In this document: positions 26,582 through 34,671 of the stretch, piece after piece
Numbering within the stretch: position 1 is the first letter of the stretch
How the letters are laid out: each line of letters opens with the position of its first letter
Assembly: GCF_010686755.1 (NCBI RefSeq)
Contig: NZ_JAAGXA010000003.1
Span: 88,736 to 152,735, forward strand
DNA length: 64,000 nt
Source: Nocardioides zeae
Lineage (GTDB): Bacteria > Actinomycetota > Actinomycetes > Propionibacteriales > Nocardioidaceae
Direction: 5' to 3'
Made by a program: the position numbers and the translations under genes
Notes under the pieces: model-generated
What the model saw: the letters and a program-made list of their open reading frames with translations, nothing else
Database searches by the model: none
What the model was told of the DNA's origin: nothing

Positions 26582-27799
26582 ATGAGCACCACCTCCGCGC
26601 TCCCCCGGCAGCCGCGGCGCCTGGGGCCGCGGGGCGCGGCGTGGTTCGACCGGGGCCTGGCGCTCGGGCTCACCGGCCTCAGCGTGCTCTCCGGCGTCGC
26701 CGCCGGGTCCCTCGCCTGGATCGGGCTGGGGCTGCTGCAGTGCGCGCCGCTGTGGTGGCGGCGCCGCTTCCCCGTGGCCGTCTACGCAGCGGTCGCCGCC
26801 GCCAGCGCGCTGCAGGTGCTGGTGCTCGACATGCCCGTGTTCTCGCAGCTCGCCTATCCCGTCGCCGTCTACTCCGTGGCCCGCTACACCTCCACAGTCC
26901 CCGGGGCCCTCGCCCTCGTCGTCGGCCTCGTCGCGGCTGCCACGGCCGCCGTGGACTGGACCTCGCCGTACGTGCCGCCGAACGACCACCCCCTGCAGCA
27001 GGTGGTCAGCTACGCGACCACGATCGGCGTCATCGTGCTCGCCGCGTGGGCGCTGGGGACGCTGGGGCGCACGCGGGCGGCGTACGTCGACGCGCTCCGC
27101 ACCCACGCCGAGCAGGTCGCCCGGGAGGCCGAGCAGCGGGCCGAGCTCGCCGCCTCCGACGAGCGGGCCCGCATCGCGCGCGAGATGCACGACGTGGTCG
27201 CGCACGGGCTCTCGGTGATGGTGGTGCAGGCCGACGGGGCGCGGTACGCCGCGGCGAAGGACCCCGACGTCGCCACCACCGCGCTCGGCGCCATCGCGGC
27301 GACCGGGCGCGAGTCGCTCGGCGAGATGCGGCGGCTGCTCGGGCTGCTGCGCTCGGAGGAGACCGGGACCCGACCGCAGCCCGGCCTGGACGACCTGGCC
27401 GGTCTCCTCGAGCAGGCCCGCGCGGACGGGCTCCCGCTCACCGTGCGGCTCCCCGACCCCCTGCCGGCGGTGCCGACGGGCACGGGCCTCGTCGTCTACC
27501 GGGTGCTGCAGGAGGCGCTCACCAACGTACGGCGCCACGCCGGCCCCGTCCGCGACGTCGAGGTGGTCGTCGACGCGGAGCCGGGCGGCCTCGTCGTGCG
27601 GGTGACCGACGACGGGCGGGGCGCGGCTGCGGGCTCGTCGGGCTCGTCGGGCTCGTCGGGCGCCGGCGGCTCGGGGCGGGCCGGCGGCGGCCTCGGGCTC
27701 GTCGGGATGCGCGAGCGGGTGCGCGCCGCGGGCGGGACGCTCGCGACCGGACCGCGCGGGGGCGGAGGGTTCGAGGTCGTGGCGCGGGTGCCGGTGTGA
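26582..27799 (+). CDS. NarL-type sensor histidine kinase
   Basis: The 405-residue protein has about four to five hydrophobic segments (residues 20-165), then a HisKA_3 dimerisation domain with the phosphorylated His in ARIAREMHDVVAHGLSVMVV. The HATPase region includes EALTNVRRHA and VTDDGRGAA. A Gly-Ser run (about residues 350-360, from the 9-bp unit GGGCTCGTC at 27631-27660) interrupts the ATP-lid region before GLVGMRERV. The cognate regulator follows ten bases after the stop. The signal is unknown; location before a MacB-type exporter suggests envelope or antibiotic sensing. Confidence 0.9.
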   Translation: MSTTSALPRQPRRLGPRGAAWFDRGLALGLTGLSVLSGVAAGSLAWIGLGLLQCAPLWWRRRFPVAVYAAVAAASALQVLVLDMPVFSQLAYPVAVYSVARYTSTVPGALALVVGLVAAATAAVDWTSPYVPPNDHPLQQVVSYATTIGVIVLAAWALGTLGRTRAAYVDALRTHAEQVAREAEQRAELAASDERARIAREMHDVVAHGLSVMVVQADGARYAAAKDPDVATTALGAIAATGRESLGEMRRLLGLLRSEETGTRPQPGLDDLAGLLEQARADGLPLTVRLPDPLPAVPTGTGLVVYRVLQEALTNVRRHAGPVRDVEVVVDAEPGGLVVRVTDDGRGAAAGSSGSSGSSGAGGSGRAGGGLGLVGMRERVRAAGGTLATGPRGGGGFEVVARVPV

Positions 27800-27809
27800 G
27801 GATGCCGGG

Positions 27810-28547
27810 GTGAGCGCCTCGCCGATCCGCGTCTTCCTCGTCGACGACCAGCAGATGGTGCGGGCCGGGTTCCGCATGCTCGTGGAGAGCCAGGACGACC
27901 TCGTCGTCGTCGGGGAGGCCGGCGACGGCGCCGAGGCGCTGCGGCTCCTGGACGCACCGGTGGGCGCCGCGCGGCCCGTCGCCGACGTCGTGCTCATGGA
28001 CGTGCGGATGCCGCGGCTCGACGGCGTCGAGGCCACGCGGGCCCTGGCCGCGCGGGCCGACACCGGGGCGCCCGTGCCCCGCGTGATCGTGCTGACGACG
28101 TTCGACCTCGACGAGTACGCCTTCGCCGCTCTCAAGGCCGGCGCCTCCGCGTTCCTCCTCAAGGACGCCACCCCGCCCGACCTGCTGGAGGCCGTACGAC
28201 GCGTGCACGCCGGCGACGCCGTCGTCGCGCCCTCCACGACCCGTCGCCTGCTCGACCACGTCGCGGCGACGCTGCCGGACGGGCTCGACCGCGGCGTACC
28301 GGGATCGCCGGGCGCGCCCGCCTCGCCCGCCGACCACCCGCGGCTCGCGACCCTGACCGAGCGCGAGGCCGAGGTGCTCGCCCTCGTCGCGCGTGGCCTG
28401 TCGAACGGGGAGATCGCCGCCGAGCTCGTGCTGGGCGAGGCGACGGTGAAGACGCACGTGGGCCGGCTGCTCGCCAAGACCGGCTCCCGCGACCGGGTGC
28501 AGCTCGTCGTGCTCGCCTACGAGGCGGGCGTGGTCGGACCGGGCTGA
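27810..28547 (+). CDS. NarL/LuxR-type response regulator
   Basis: The 245-residue regulator has a receiver domain (FLVDDQQMVR, phospho-Asp in VLMDVRMPRLDG, Lys in FLLKDATPPD) and a LuxR-type helix-turn-helix (LTEREAEVLALVARGLSNGE, then VKTHVGRLLAK). The receiver has an extra loop of about ten residues before the Asp (LDAPVGAARPVADV). It partners the kinase gene ten bases upstream. GTG 27810 is the start. Candidate targets are the beta-lactamase-like gene and the ABC exporter downstream. Confidence 0.9.
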   Translation: MSASPIRVFLVDDQQMVRAGFRMLVESQDDLVVVGEAGDGAEALRLLDAPVGAARPVADVVLMDVRMPRLDGVEATRALAARADTGAPVPRVIVLTTFDLDEYAFAALKAGASAFLLKDATPPDLLEAVRRVHAGDAVVAPSTTRRLLDHVAATLPDGLDRGVPGSPGAPASPADHPRLATLTEREAEVLALVARGLSNGEIAAELVLGEATVKTHVGRLLAKTGSRDRVQLVVLAYEAGVVGPG

Positions 28548-28569
28548 GCCCGGGTGGGACACTCCCCGC

Positions 28570-29442
28570 GTGTCCCGCGCCCAGCAGCTCCTCGACCACG
28601 TCGTGGCGGCCGCCGAGGAGGACGGGTTCGGCGCGCACGCCGCCCACGTGCTCGTCGGCGACGACGCCGCGCGGCACCTGTGGAGCGAGGACGTGCGACG
28701 CGACGTCCACTCCGCCGCCAAGGGCGTCTGCGTGCTCGCGGCGGGCATCGCCCACGACGAGGGGATCTTCGACGTCGACGCCCCGGTCGCGCGGTGGTTC
28801 CCCGACGTGGCCGTGGGCGCGGGGGTCGAGGCCGTCACGACACGGCACCTGCTGGGGATGACGAGCGGCATCGACCTCCCCTGGTCGGAGACGCTGCTGA
28901 CCGACTGGCCGGACCTCGCGGTCGAGCTCCTGTCCCGGCCGTCCGCCGGGCGGGTGTTCCAGTACTCCAACGCCAGCACCTACACCGCCATGCGCGCGCT
29001 CGGGACCGTCGTCGGCGACGTCGCCGCCTGGCTCGGCCCCCGGCTGTTCGCGCCGCTCGGCATCGACGCACCGCCGTGGGACCGCTGCCCGCACGGGTGG
29101 ATCGCCGCCGGCGGGGGCCTCCACCTCACGGTCGACGAGCTCGCCCGCCTCGGACGGCTCGTCCGGGACGGCGGCTGCTGGGAGGGGACGCGCCTGGTCT
29201 CCGCGGACTGGCCGCGCGCCCTGCGCACGACCTGGGTCGAGCGGGACGCCCACCCCTCCTACGCCCGGTACGGCCTCGGCGCCTGGGGCGGACCCGGCGA
29301 CGCGTGGCGCCTGCACGGCGCCCACGGCCAGCTGGTGATCCTCCGCGGCGACACGGTCGTGACCCTCACCGCCCACGACCACGCCGGCGCCGACCGGATG
29401 GCGGAGCGCGTCGTCGAGGCGGCGTCGTCGGTGCCGGGCTGA
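28570..29442 (+). CDS. Serine beta-lactamase-like/esterase family protein
   Basis: This 290-residue protein has the class C beta-lactamase fold (PF00144). The nucleophile motif is HSAAKG (Ser48, Lys51), the second is YSNAST and the KTG-equivalent is HGAHGQ, which is typical of esterase or peptidase relatives rather than of true AmpC. No signal peptide is visible, so a periplasmic beta-lactamase role is unlikely. It sits 22 bases after the response-regulator gene. Its stop codon lies inside the first unit of a 13-bp tandem repeat. Confidence 0.8.
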   Translation: MSRAQQLLDHVVAAAEEDGFGAHAAHVLVGDDAARHLWSEDVRRDVHSAAKGVCVLAAGIAHDEGIFDVDAPVARWFPDVAVGAGVEAVTTRHLLGMTSGIDLPWSETLLTDWPDLAVELLSRPSAGRVFQYSNASTYTAMRALGTVVGDVAAWLGPRLFAPLGIDAPPWDRCPHGWIAAGGGLHLTVDELARLGRLVRDGGCWEGTRLVSADWPRALRTTWVERDAHPSYARYGLGAWGGPGDAWRLHGAHGQLVILRGDTVVTLTAHDHAGADRMAERVVEAASSVPG

Positions 29443-29494
29443 GGTGCCGGGCTGAGGAGCCGGGCTGAGGAGCCGGGCTGAGGTGCCGGGCTGA
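29430..29494. repeat. 13-bp tandem repeat, five units
   Basis: Five consecutive copies of GGTGCCGGGCTGA (two read GGAGCC at the start) run from the last codons of the beta-lactamase-like gene into the intergenic region. Each unit contains TGA, and a 13-bp period rotates the frame, so unit loss or gain leaves the gene end nearly unchanged. Confidence 0.9.
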
Positions 29495-29515
29495 GGAAAG
29501 TGCGCGCCGGGGAAG

Positions 29516-29607
29516 GAAAACGCGGACCGAGAGGCCCCCTGGATCGATCCATCCGAGGCTCCGGTCCGCGTTCTCTTTCTCCCGGCTCCCGACCGGTCCG
29601 CGTTTTC
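29516..29607. terminator. Hairpin with two alternative 3' arms
   Basis: GAAAACGCGGACCG (29516-29529) can pair with CGGTCCGCGTTCTC (29562-29575, one mismatch) or perfectly with CGGTCCGCGTTTTC (29594-29607). Both right arms are followed by pyrimidine-rich sequence. This occupies part of the 391-base gene-free stretch 29443-29833; besides it and the tandem repeat I see only a -10 box at 29821. Confidence 0.6.
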
Positions 29608-29820
29608 TTCGTCGGGGCCGGGGCCGGGTGGGGCGTCGGTGCGACGCACCGCGTGGCCGACCCGCCCCGGCTGCACTTTTCCGAGCCCCCGCCGAACCCG
29701 CCCACCCCGGCCGCCTCCACCCACGGGTGGAGGCGGGGTCCACCGCGGGTCGCACCCGCGTCGTACCACCGCCCCCGAGGATCAACCGCTCGCGTGACGA
29801 CGCGGAGGGGGCGCCGTCCC

Positions 29821-29826
29821 TAGCGT
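29821..29826 (+). promoter_or_regulatory. -10 box TAGCGT for the leaderless ABC exporter operon
   Basis: TAGCGT ends seven bases before the ATG at 29834, and there is no ribosome site between them. Confidence 0.6.
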
Positions 29827-29833
29827 TCCGGTC

Positions 29834-30655
29834 ATGTCCACCACACCCTTCACCGACCTGGTCCAGCCCGCCCCGAGCGGACCCGTCCTCGCGGCGAGCG
29901 CCCGGGGCCTGACGAAGACCTACGGCCGGGGCGACGCCGAGGTGCACGCCCTCCGCGGCGTCGACCTCGACGTGCCGGCCGGCCGGTTCACGGCGGTCAT
30001 GGGCACCTCGGGGTCCGGCAAGTCCACCCTCATGCACTGCCTGGCGGGGCTCGACCAGCCGTCCGCGGGCTCCGTGACGATCGCCGGGCGTCGGCTCGAC
30101 GGGCTCGGCGACGACGACCTGACGCGGTTCCGGCGCGACCACGTCGGCTTCGTCTTCCAGGCGTTCAACCTGCTGCCGATGCTGACCGCCGGCCAGAACA
30201 TCCTGCTGCCGTTCGAGCTCGCGGGCCGGAAGGTCGACGCGGGCGTCCGGGCGCGGTACGACGAGGTCGTCGCCACCCTCGGCCTCGGCGACCGCCTCGG
30301 GCACCGCCCGGGGGAGCTGTCCGGCGGCCAGCAGCAGCGAGTGGCCATCGCCCGCGCGCTCGTCGCGCAGCCCGCCATCGTCTTCGCGGACGAGCCGACC
30401 GGCAACCTCGACTCGGACACGTCCGCGGAGGTGCTCGGCTTCCTGCGGCGCTGCGTCCGCGAGCTCGGCCAGACGGTGGTGATGGTGACGCACGAGCTGG
30501 ACGCCGCGGCGTACGCCGACGACGTCGTCGTGCTCGCCGACGGCACGGTGCGGGCGCACCTCGTCGAGCCGGACGCCGACCGGCTCGTCGCGACGCTGCG
30601 GCCGGGCAGCACGGGTCCCCTCAGCACGGGCGGGCACGGGGGTGTCGCCCGATGA
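29834..30655 (+). CDS. MacB/LolD-type ABC transporter ATPase
   Basis: The 273-residue ATPase has Walker A GTSGSGKST, the Q-loop FVFQAFNLLPMLTAGQN, signature LSGGQQQRVAIARAL and Walker B IVFADEPTGNLD, all diagnostic of the MacB/LolD/FtsE branch. It couples ATP hydrolysis to the large permease encoded next, with which it overlaps (ATGA). The cargo is unknown; actinobacterial relatives act in lipoprotein, peptide or antimicrobial resistance functions. An N-terminal extension of about 20 residues precedes the domain. Confidence 0.92.
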   Translation: MSTTPFTDLVQPAPSGPVLAASARGLTKTYGRGDAEVHALRGVDLDVPAGRFTAVMGTSGSGKSTLMHCLAGLDQPSAGSVTIAGRRLDGLGDDDLTRFRRDHVGFVFQAFNLLPMLTAGQNILLPFELAGRKVDAGVRARYDEVVATLGLGDRLGHRPGELSGGQQQRVAIARALVAQPAIVFADEPTGNLDSDTSAEVLGFLRRCVRELGQTVVMVTHELDAAAYADDVVVLADGTVRAHLVEPDADRLVATLRPGSTGPLSTGGHGGVAR

Positions 30656-33180
30656 GGACCGTGCTGCTCGCGTCGCTGCGGACGCACACCCGGCGCTACG
30701 TGGCCGCCGTGCTCGCGGTCGCGATCGCCGTCGCCTTCGTCGTCGTGACCGACGCACTCGCCTCGGCGGCACGGGGCGGGCTCACCGAGGAAGTGGGCAA
30801 GCCCTACGAGAAGGGGGACCTCGTCGTCACCGGCGGGGCGGTCGACGGGTGGCCCTCGAACGAGGGCGTCGAGGCCGTCGTGGGACTCGCCGCGGACGAG
30901 GGCGACAGCGCCGCACCGCTGGCCGACGCCTGGCTGCCGGTCGACCGCACCGACGGCACGTCGATCATCGACGACGCCCCGGTCGGCACGTGGCCCGACG
31001 ACCCGGCCCTCGTGTGGCAGGACCTCGTCGAGGGACGCGGCGTCGCGGCGCCCGACGAGGCCGTCGCCGACGCCTCCCGCGCCCGGGCGAACGACCTCGG
31101 GATCGGCGACGAGGTGGTCGTCGGCACCGGGGACGCGGCGACCACCCTCACCATCGTCGGCCTGGCCGACGGCACGACGTTCACCTCGAGCGCCCTGTGG
31201 GCGGACTTCTCCGTGGTCGCGTCGTTCGACGGGTGGGCGGCGGAGACGGTGACGTACGCCGTCGGTCCGGGCCGCTCGGTCGACGACGCCGCGGCGGGGA
31301 TCGCGGCGCTGGGGGGCACGGAGACCGAGGTCGGGGACCTCGTCACCTGGTCGCCCGCCGAGGTCGCCGCCGACCGCCTGCAGAAGGCGAACCAGCAGGT
31401 CGACGTGCTGTCCATGGTGGTGCTGCTCTTCGCCGCCATCGCCGCGGTCGTGTCCGTGATGGTCATCGCCAACACGTTCTCGATCCTCTTCGCGCAGCGC
31501 CAGCGCGACCTCGCGCTGCTCCGCTGCGTGGGCGCCACCCGCCGGCAGGTACGTCGCTCCGTGCGCCTCGAGGCCCTCGTCGTCGGCCTGCTGTCGTCGG
31601 CCACCGGCCTGCTGGTGGGCGCCGCGCTCGGATTCGGCGGCGTCGCGCTGCTGCGGGCGACCGTCGACTTCCCGCTGGGCACGCCGGAGCCGTCACCGGT
31701 GTGGTGGGGCGCGGCGTTCGTCGGCGGCGCGCTGACGACGGTGGTCGCGGCCTGGGTCCCGACGCGCACCGCCACCCGGGTCAGCCCGCTCGCCGCCCTG
31801 CGCCCGGAGGCGGCGCCGAGCGTCCGCACGGCCGCCGGTCGGGTGCGGATCGCCCTCGGCCTGCTGGTGCTGGGGGCCGGCGCGGTGGGCCTGGCCGCCG
31901 CCGTGTCGGCGGCCGACATGGTCGTGATGGTCGCCGGCGGCACCCTGTTCTTCGGCGGCGTCGTCCTGCTCGGCCCCGTCCTCGTGCCGGCCGTGCTGCG
32001 GCTCGTGGGCCTGCTCGTGCGCCGTACCGGCCCCACGGCGCGCATCGCCGGGGACAACGCGGTGCGCAACCCGCGGCGTACGGCCGCGACCACCGCCTCC
32101 CTCCTCATCGGGGTCACGCTGACGACGGCCGTGCTCACCGGCATGGCGAGCGCCCGCACGGCGACGGACCGGGAGATGGACGAGCAGTACCCGGTCGACG
32201 TCACCGTCGCCGCCGAGGACGGCCCCATCGGGGCGGAGCTCGCCGACCGTGTCACCGGCCTCCCCGGGGTCGAGGCGTCCCTGGTCGTGCCGGGCGGCGA
32301 GGTCGCAGCGGCACCGGTCGTCGACGACACCGTCGCCGGGGTGCCCGCCGACGAGCTCTTCACCGACGACGCCCTCCCCGTGGTGTCGCCCGGGGCGGCG
32401 ACCGGGGGCGACCTCGACGAGGTCGTCCGCGGCGACCGCGGGATCGCGCTCCCTCAGGACGACGAGATCCTCGTGCCGTCCGGGATCACCGGCGCGGCGG
32501 GGCTGACCGAGCGGCTCGAGGTGAGCACGCCGCGCGGGTCGGTGACCCTGCGGGCGCGCTACGTCGACAGCGCCTGGGGCACGGCGGCCATCGTCGCGCC
32601 GGACACCCTGGAGACCCTGCTGGGGCGGGACACGACGGCGTACGCCGCGTGGCTGCGCGCCGACGGCGACGACCTCGACGACCTGCTCGCCGACCTCGAC
32701 GCGACCACCGCCGGCACCGGGGCGTCGGTGACGCCGCTGGTCGAGCAGCGCAACTGGATCGACCGGCAGCTCGACATCGTCGTCATCGCGGTCGTGGGCC
32801 TGCTCGGGATCGGCGTGCTCATCGCGCTCATCGGCATCGGCAACACGCTGGGGCTCTCGGTGCTGGAGCGGTCGCGGGAGAACGCGTTGCTGCGGGCGCT
32901 GGGCCTCACGCGGCGGCAGCTGCGCCGCACGCTCGCCACCGAGGGGGTGCTGCTGTCGGTGGTCGCCACGCTCATCGGCACGGCGGTCGGGGTCCTCTTC
33001 GCCACGATCGGGGTGAAGGTGATGGTGCAGCCGTCGATCCCGGACGCGGCCATGGTGCTGCCGTACGGACAGCTGGCGGTGGTGGTGCTGGTCGCCGCGC
33101 TCGCCGGTCTCGTCGCCTGCGTGCTCCCCGCCCGCCGCGCCTCCCGCACCGCCCCCGCCGCGGGGCTGACGGCGGACTGA
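30652..33180 (+). CDS. FtsX/MacB-like ABC permease
   Basis: The 842-residue membrane protein has a first transmembrane helix at residues 15-35, then a large extracellular MacB-like domain (about 40-240). FtsX cores follow at about 255-380 (VLSMVVLLFAAIAAVVSVMVIANTFSILFAQRQRDLALLRCVGATRRQ) and again at the C-terminus (about 705-830, LERSRENALLRALGLTRRQLRR). It is the membrane partner of the ATPase encoded just before it. The stop is followed by a dispersed hairpin repeat. Confidence 0.9.
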   Translation: MRTVLLASLRTHTRRYVAAVLAVAIAVAFVVVTDALASAARGGLTEEVGKPYEKGDLVVTGGAVDGWPSNEGVEAVVGLAADEGDSAAPLADAWLPVDRTDGTSIIDDAPVGTWPDDPALVWQDLVEGRGVAAPDEAVADASRARANDLGIGDEVVVGTGDAATTLTIVGLADGTTFTSSALWADFSVVASFDGWAAETVTYAVGPGRSVDDAAAGIAALGGTETEVGDLVTWSPAEVAADRLQKANQQVDVLSMVVLLFAAIAAVVSVMVIANTFSILFAQRQRDLALLRCVGATRRQVRRSVRLEALVVGLLSSATGLLVGAALGFGGVALLRATVDFPLGTPEPSPVWWGAAFVGGALTTVVAAWVPTRTATRVSPLAALRPEAAPSVRTAAGRVRIALGLLVLGAGAVGLAAAVSAADMVVMVAGGTLFFGGVVLLGPVLVPAVLRLVGLLVRRTGPTARIAGDNAVRNPRRTAATTASLLIGVTLTTAVLTGMASARTATDREMDEQYPVDVTVAAEDGPIGAELADRVTGLPGVEASLVVPGGEVAAAPVVDDTVAGVPADELFTDDALPVVSPGAATGGDLDEVVRGDRGIALPQDDEILVPSGITGAAGLTERLEVSTPRGSVTLRARYVDSAWGTAAIVAPDTLETLLGRDTTAYAAWLRADGDDLDDLLADLDATTAGTGASVTPLVEQRNWIDRQLDIVVIAVVGLLGIGVLIALIGIGNTLGLSVLERSRENALLRALGLTRRQLRRTLATEGVLLSVVATLIGTAVGVLFATIGVKVMVQPSIPDAAMVLPYGQLAVVVLVAALAGLVACVLPARRASRTAPAAGLTAD

Positions 33181-33198
33181 GCGCCCGTCCCTGCGCGT

Positions 33199-33289
33199 CG
33201 AGTTGTCACGTACGCCGCATCGGGCGTCGAGTTGTCACGCGTCATTCGTGACAACTCGGCGCGCTCACCGCGGCGTACGTGACAACTCG
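33199..33289. repeat. Dispersed hairpin repeat, copy 2, with a nested second hairpin
   Basis: CGAGTTGTCACGTACGCCGC at 33199-33218 is perfectly complementary to 33270-33289 (20 bp). Inside it CGAGTTGTCACG (33228-33239) pairs perfectly with 33247-33258. It lies between convergent genes (permease and YciI-like), as copy 1 does. The 20-mer is identical to 8476-8495. Confidence 0.85.
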
Positions 33290-33299
33290 GCGGGGAACC

Positions 33300-33596
33300 T
33301 CAGGCGAACGCGTCCTTGCCGGGGCCGAGGACGGGGAGCCACTCGCGGACGACCTGGTCGACGACGACGCCGACCTTCACGAACGGGTCCTCCGCCGTCA
33401 AGGCCCGCACCTCGTCGGCCGAGTCGCCCCGGAAGAAGATGAGGGCGCCGGCGGGCTCGTCGGCGCCCCAGGGCCCGGAGACGACCAACCGGCCGGCCTC
33501 GGCGAGGCCGGCCAGGTACTCCCGGTGCGTCGCCCGCTCCGCGTCCCGCAGGGCCACGTCGTCGGAGTAGGTGTAGGTCACCGCGTAGATGCTCAT
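33300..33596 (-). CDS. YciI-like (YCII domain) protein
   Basis: The 98-residue protein matches the YciI fold, a ferredoxin-like dimer with a conserved His/Asp pair (here in the REATHREYLAGL-like stretch ATHREYLAGLAEAGRL and in GDSADEVRAL). The function is usually unknown; some relatives are dehydrochlorinases. GGGAGG on the minus strand lies nine bases before the ATG at 33596, so I prefer it to the ATG at 33605, which abuts that site. It is divergent from the ArsA-like operon. Confidence 0.85.
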   Translation of the reverse strand: MSIYAVTYTYSDDVALRDAERATHREYLAGLAEAGRLVVSGPWGADEPAGALIFFRGDSADEVRALTAEDPFVKVGVVVDQVVREWLPVLGPGKDAFA

Positions 33597-33624
33597 GCCG
33601 GGCATCCTCCCAGGCCCTGCTGGC

Positions 33625-33630
33625 TATGCT
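33625..33630 (+). promoter_or_regulatory. -10 box TATGCT for the leaderless ArsA-like operon
   Basis: TATGCT is the best -10 match in the window and ends six bases before the GTG at 33637, with no ribosome site. Confidence 0.65.
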
Positions 33631-33636
33631 GCGCGC

Positions 33637-34671
33637 GTGTCCGCCGTCGATCGTCCCGGGCCCGACTGGCCGGGCGTGCAGCTGCACGTCGTCACCGGCA
33701 AGGGCGGCACCGGGAAGTCCACCGTCGCTGCCGCGCTCGCCCTCGCGCTCGCCTCGCGGGGCAAGGACGTGCTCCTCTGTGAGGTCGAGGGCCGCCAGGG
33801 CATCGCCCGCATGTTCGACGTCGACCCGCTGCCCTACGAGGAGCGCCGGATCGCGAAGGGCCTCCCGGCGGAGCCGAGCGGCGCGGCGGGCACGGTCCAC
33901 GCCCTGCACATCGACGCCGAGTCGGCGCTGCTCGACTACCTGGCGATGTACTACCGCCTCGGCCGCGCCGGCCGCGCCCTCGACAAGTTCGGCGTCGTCG
34001 AGTTCGCGACCACGATCGCCCCCGGCGTGCGCGACGTGCTCCTCACCGGCAAGGTCTTCGAGGCGGCCAAGCCGGGCCGTCGGGGCAAGAACGCGCGCCA
34101 GTACGACGCGGTCGTGCTCGACGCGCCCCCGACGGGCCGCATCACCCAGTTCCTCAACGTCTCCGACGAGCTGGCCGGCCTGGCCAAGGTCGGGCCGGTG
34201 AAGTCGCAGGCCGACCTCATGATGACCCTGTTCCGCTCCTCGCGGACGGCGGTGCACTTCGTGACCGTGCTCGAGGAGATGCCCGTGCAGGAGACGGCCG
34301 ACGGGATCGCCGACCTCCGCCGCACCGGGCTGCCCGTGGGCGGGGTCGTGGTCAACCTGACCCGTCCCGACGAGCTGGACGCCGACGACCTGGCGGCCGT
34401 CACCGCGGGTACGGCGCAGGCCGCGCCCCTCGCCGAGGACCTGGCCGCCGCGGGGATCGACGGCGGGCCCGACGAGCTCGCCGACCTCGCGGAGCACCTG
34501 CTCGCGCAGGGCCGGGACCACGCGGAGCGGAAGGCGCTCGAGGACGCGCAGCGGGCTCTGGTCGCGACGTACGGCGTCCCCACCTACGAGCTGCCCCGCA
34601 TGGCGGGCGGCGTCGACCTCGGCGGGCTCTACGAGCTGGCCGGGCACCTGCGGCGACAGGGGATGGCATGA
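33637..34671 (+). CDS. ArsA/Get3-like ATPase, first of a pair (Rv3679 type)
   Basis: This 344-residue SIMIBI-class ATPase has the deviant P-loop GKGGTGKST near residue 20 and the switch DAPPTGR. It corresponds to Rv3679 of M. tuberculosis, which forms a heteromer with Rv3680. Those proteins protect against small toxic metabolites and are not arsenite pumps; extension to this organism is inference. The leaderless GTG at 33637 is preferred over the in-frame upstream ATG at 33589, which would overlap the divergent gene. The stop overlaps the partner gene (ATGA). Confidence 0.9.
   Translation: MSAVDRPGPDWPGVQLHVVTGKGGTGKSTVAAALALALASRGKDVLLCEVEGRQGIARMFDVDPLPYEERRIAKGLPAEPSGAAGTVHALHIDAESALLDYLAMYYRLGRAGRALDKFGVVEFATTIAPGVRDVLLTGKVFEAAKPGRRGKNARQYDAVVLDAPPTGRITQFLNVSDELAGLAKVGPVKSQADLMMTLFRSSRTAVHFVTVLEEMPVQETADGIADLRRTGLPVGGVVVNLTRPDELDADDLAAVTAGTAQAAPLAEDLAAAGIDGGPDELADLAEHLLAQGRDHAERKALEDAQRALVATYGVPTYELPRMAGGVDLGGLYELAGHLRRQGMA

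Noticed and set aside
28570..29442. True secreted beta-lactamase
   Set aside because: No signal peptide, and the third motif is HGAHGQ rather than KTG; an esterase or peptidase relative is more likely.
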